The notes under the pieces are model-generated. The model worked only from the letters and a program-made list of their open reading frames with translations, ran no database searches and was not told the origin of the DNA. A stretch of 64,000 bases of DNA from Arthrinium phaeospermum (Eukaryota > Ascomycota > Sordariomycetes > Amphisphaeriales > Apiosporaceae): the NCBI GenBank assembly GCA_006503535.1, contig QYRS01000014.1:186001-250000 (forward strand), given 5' to 3'. Positions 61,573 through 64,000 of the stretch are shown here, piece by piece; the stretch's first letter is position 1, and every line of letters starts with the position of its first letter. Both the position numbers and the translations under genes were made by a program.

Positions 61573-62673
61573 CTATTCCGCCGCAACCCCATCAAAAAAG
61601 TCGGCCGGCAGCCCCGAAAACCCCGGCTCGCCCGTCCCGCCCAGCACCCCCCTATTCCTACGCCCCGAAATCGCCGGCCGCATCCCGTCAACCGCCATCA
61701 AGTGCTCGACGCCCGTGAACCAGATGGGATCCAGGTGCGCCTCCCGCGACAAATTCGCCACCGTCCACGCCAGCAGGCCCAGGAGGTACGCGTTAGCCCG
61801 CCGCGTCATGCGCGGCTGCCCCCGGAGGTGGCAACAATCGACGAGGAGGCGGCGCCGGAGCCCGAGCATGCCCGTGTTGGCGTAGAGCTTATTCATCTGC
61901 TCGACGAAGATCGTCCGGGCCTCGGCCCGACCCGCGGCCGCCGAGGTCCCCTCGGGCCGGCGCAGCCCGGGGCGCGCGAAGAGTAGGTCGCAGACGTTGC
62001 GCAGGCGGGTGCGGAAGAGGAAGTCGACGGCGCGCTCGCGGCGGGCGCGGTGCGCGAACTCGGATTCGTGGCACTTGTGGAAGCGGCCGCGGGGCTTGCA
62101 GAGGAGGCACTTTTCGTTGCGGAGAAAGGTGCTGTTCATGAGGACCATGCCCTGCTGGCTGACGCAGACGCCGCAGTAGCGCCTGGGCGCTTCCTTGACG
62201 TCGACGACGAGGGTAGTAGTAGGTCGCTCCCCGTCGGTCCAGGGGATCTTCTCCAGGATGGCTTCGTAGGGGTTGAAGGCGTGGTGGCCGAGGGGGTCCT
62301 GGAGGGGCGTGCACTGCGGGGTCGGGACGATGCGCTGGCACTTGTGGCACGCGACGTTCTTGCGGCAGACGGGGCAGCGCGTGTGGCCGGCCGCGATCCA
62401 TTTCCGGATGCAGTGGCTTCCGATCGCGTGGCCGCAGGCGAGGACCGACGTGGGCTCCAGCTGCTTCTGGGCGTAAAAGTCCTCGACCGGCACGGGGGAG
62501 CCCGCCCGGACCAGTTCGGCCACCATGTCGCCGACGTCGGTGGAGATATCCAACATGGAGAGACAGATGGAACACTCGGCATGGAGCCGGGGTTTGCCGG
62601 GCTGGCCTGCCTCTTTCAGCCAGCCGATGAAGTCCGGCAGCCATGCCGAGTTGATAGTGCTACTTTCAGCCAT
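61573..62673 (-). CDS. Variant RING-finger protein, family copy B
   Basis: 366 residues, one exon. N-terminal WLPDFIGWL (11-19); RING-like C34-x2-C37 within HAECSIC then LDIS, C80-G-H82, C88, C100-x2-C103, with Gly85 at the usual fifth-ligand place; extra CxxC 109/112; PWTDGER at 144-150; second module C167-x2-C170 and C189-x2-C192, complete here. It then has AHRARRERA, a helical region with MLGLRRRLL, and LMAVDGMRPA near the C-terminus. Copy A has the same order with clear but moderate identity, so the duplication is old. Very GC-rich, with no frame breaks. Role unknown; a ubiquitin-ligase-like or protein-binding function is inferred from the RING-like part only. Divergent to copy C, with a shared upstream region. 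Confidence 0.85.
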   Translation of the reverse strand: MAESSTINSAWLPDFIGWLKEAGQPGKPRLHAECSICLSMLDISTDVGDMVAELVRAGSPVPVEDFYAQKQLEPTSVLACGHAIGSHCIRKWIAAGHTRCPVCRKNVACHKCQRIVPTPQCTPLQDPLGHHAFNPYEAILEKIPWTDGERPTTTLVVDVKEAPRRYCGVCVSQQGMVLMNSTFLRNEKCLLCKPRGRFHKCHESEFAHRARRERAVDFLFRTRLRNVCDLLFARPGLRRPEGTSAAAGRAEARTIFVEQMNKLYANTGMLGLRRRLLVDCCHLRGQPRMTRRANAYLLGLLAWTVANLSREAHLDPIWFTGVEHLMAVDGMRPAISGRRNRGVLGGTGEPGFSGLPADFFDGVAAE

Positions 62674-63242
62674 GATTGCCAGGGCTGACTTGTTGGTATT
62701 ACCAAAATAATCGAAACGAGTGTACGGGTATCACGAAAGAGCTTAGTCGGATCCTGGTTCAGGCGATGCATTGGCCCAGAAAGTAAGCCAGCTGATCTTT
62801 AAGTATAAAGTGTAACTCACAGTGCCGTATTCTAAAAGCTCATGTTTCTATAACAGGCCTAGAGTGATTGGTTCCTGTGTCTTTGTATCACTGCAACAGT
62901 TCGCGTGGGGAGCTCATATTGGGTTGGAAGATTCACAAAGCCCGGGCACTGTACCAAAAAGAAATCGTTTCTGATCGAAAAGAGTCTTTATCCTGCCTAC
63001 AATGGCATTGTGTCGACCACTGCGCCAAGGGCGCAGCCTTCCGCCAAGTCTTCAAACAATCGCTTTGTCTGATATTCTGTCGACACCAGTATACTAGTCT
63101 ACGTGTCCCGGTAATACATATAGTAGGATTGGTCCGTCCCAATACTCCAAATTTGTTTCGGCCAGCGGACACTCACGCAGGCGTATCACACTTGCCAACA
63201 CATCTATATCGCCTTTTATATCTCGATTACAAGACCGCAGCC
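62674..63242. promoter_or_regulatory. Divergent upstream region of RING copies B and C
   Basis: 569 bp between two start codons facing away from each other. Contains the motif shared with copy A (62849-62858, minus strand) and, before copy C, a TATATC-rich stretch near 63203-63225. No gene is seen. Confidence 0.5.
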
Positions 63243-64000
63243 ATGGCTTCTTCGAACCCCACCCCCGGCCAAGAGCCCCTCCACGCCGACGCCCCGGCTC
63301 CGACGACCATTGAGCACTCGCTCCTGTTTCCCGAGTACGTGGCCTGGATGACGGGCGAGAAGGGCCCCAAGGAGCAAACCCACCTCTGCACCATGTGCGC
63401 CATCTGCCTGGAGAACGTGCTCGACATCTCCCCGGCGGCCGCCGGCGACTCGTGGAGGTCGCTCGTGGCGCCGGACCACGACCACTCGGGCCACACGTAC
63501 GAGCGCACCGGCCTCCTGCCCTGCGGCCACCTGATCGGCGTCGACTGCCGCAAACAGCAGCGAGAAAAGCTGGAAGAGTGCCCGATATGCCGCCAAAACG
63601 CCGCATGCGGCAAGTGCAATCTCCCTGTGCTGCTGGAGTGCGTCAGGGGCGGAGGGGGCACCCCTCTCTCGGTCCGCCGCGACGCCCCCCTGCCGGCCGT
63701 GGACGCCAGGACCGGCCGGTCCAAGAATATCTACTGCCGGCAGTGCATGGTCCGGCAGGCCGTGCTCCTGCTCAACCAGGCCTTCATCGGCAACGAGGAA
63801 TGCCTCCTCTGCCGCGAGGACAGCTTCTTCCCCCCGCAGCCCCTCGAGTCCGCCGCGGCCCACCGCGCCCGCCGCCAGCAAGCCGCGGACCTGCACCTCC
63901 GCGAGCGGCTGCAGCTGGTGTGCCGCCTCGTGCTGCCGTCGCTGCCGACCAAGTGGGCCGGCGACGACGCCTTGGAGCAGTTCTGGCGCCCGCTGCGGGA
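63243..64000 (+). CDS. Variant RING-finger protein, family copy C (cut by window end)
   Basis: Open from the ATG in GCAGCCATGG to the last base, 252 codons with no stop. N-terminal LFPEYVAWM (28-36); C52-x2-C55 (an extra Cys at 49) and LDIS; C94-G-H96, C102, C113-x2-C116, Gly99 at the fifth-ligand place as in A and B; CxxC 122/125; second module C165-x2-C168 and C187-x2-C190; then AHRARRQQAADLHLRERL. The PWTDGER motif of A and B is replaced by a Pro/Arg stretch, and the linker before C94 holds a His/Asp-rich segment. It is the most diverged of the three and the only one on the plus strand. The C-terminus is outside the window. Confidence 0.85.
   Translation, partial: MASSNPTPGQEPLHADAPAPTTIEHSLLFPEYVAWMTGEKGPKEQTHLCTMCAICLENVLDISPAAAGDSWRSLVAPDHDHSGHTYERTGLLPCGHLIGVDCRKQQREKLEECPICRQNAACGKCNLPVLLECVRGGGGTPLSVRRDAPLPAVDARTGRSKNIYCRQCMVRQAVLLLNQAFIGNEECLLCREDSFFPPQPLESAAAHRARRQQAADLHLRERLQLVCRLVLPSLPTKWAGDDALEQFWRPLR

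Noticed and set aside
62050..62688. 212-codon plus-strand frame opposite RING copy B
   Set aside because: Antisense shadow. The minus strand carries the conserved cysteine pattern. The same applies to the 302-codon frame opposite copy A (52938-53846) and the 226-codon frame opposite copy C (63216-63896).

Overview
The window looks like a nuclear contig of a filamentous ascomycete (Pezizomycotina). Genes are GC-rich and interrupted by short introns (60-140 bp, GT..AG, often GTAAGT or GTGAGT donors). They sit beside very AT-rich blocks in which CpA/TpG has almost vanished while CpG remains, the signature of repeat-induced point mutation (RIP). A Sordariomycete fits the gene content best, but this is an inference and no species is claimed.

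Layout. 0.2-4.8 kb: an intact NLR-type gene (NACHT_N, NACHT, ankyrin repeats). 6.0-6.7 kb: a broken HsbA/cell-wall-mannoprotein-like gene. 7.6-9.3 kb: four consecutive direct duplications, then a Myb/SANT-like DNA-binding protein gene with 21-bp repeats at its 3' end. 11.9-13.8 kb: a secreted BBE-type FAD oxidase with one frameshift. 14.1-14.7 kb: a broken small acidic-tailed gene. 15.2 kb: a tRNA-like Pol III unit. 15.6-16.9 kb and 23.6-24.6 kb: two frameshifted genes that seem to share motifs of one unknown family, with a possible third relic at 22 kb. 17.4-21.5 kb: a DUF3433 multi-spanning membrane protein broken by five frameshifts.

24.6-49.7 kb: a 25-kb block of almost pure A/T with no credible gene. 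It is bounded by terminal inverted repeats that match at 31 of 40 positions, so it appears to be one large inserted unit (possibly with nested insertions) that was later RIPped. 50.6-52.7 kb: a secreted GMC oxidoreductase with one frameshift. 53.0-54.0, 61.6-62.7 and 63.2-64.0 kb (cut by the window end): three diverged paralogues of a family with a variant RING finger plus a second cysteine module. Between the first two lies a complete RIPped Ty3/gypsy-type LTR retrotransposon with 139-bp LTRs, a 5-bp target duplication and a still readable reverse-transcriptase trace.

Interplay. Nothing suggests a metabolic cluster. The content (NLR, RING-like multigene family, secreted flavin oxidases, RIPped repeats, local duplications) is typical of a fast-evolving accessory compartment. 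The NLR and RING-type genes are intact, while nearly all other genes carry one or more 1-bp frameshifts, mostly one base missing. Either those genes are decaying or the assembly has indel errors, and the sequence alone cannot separate the two. The features most worth follow-up are the RING-like family and the 25-kb TIR-bounded block.
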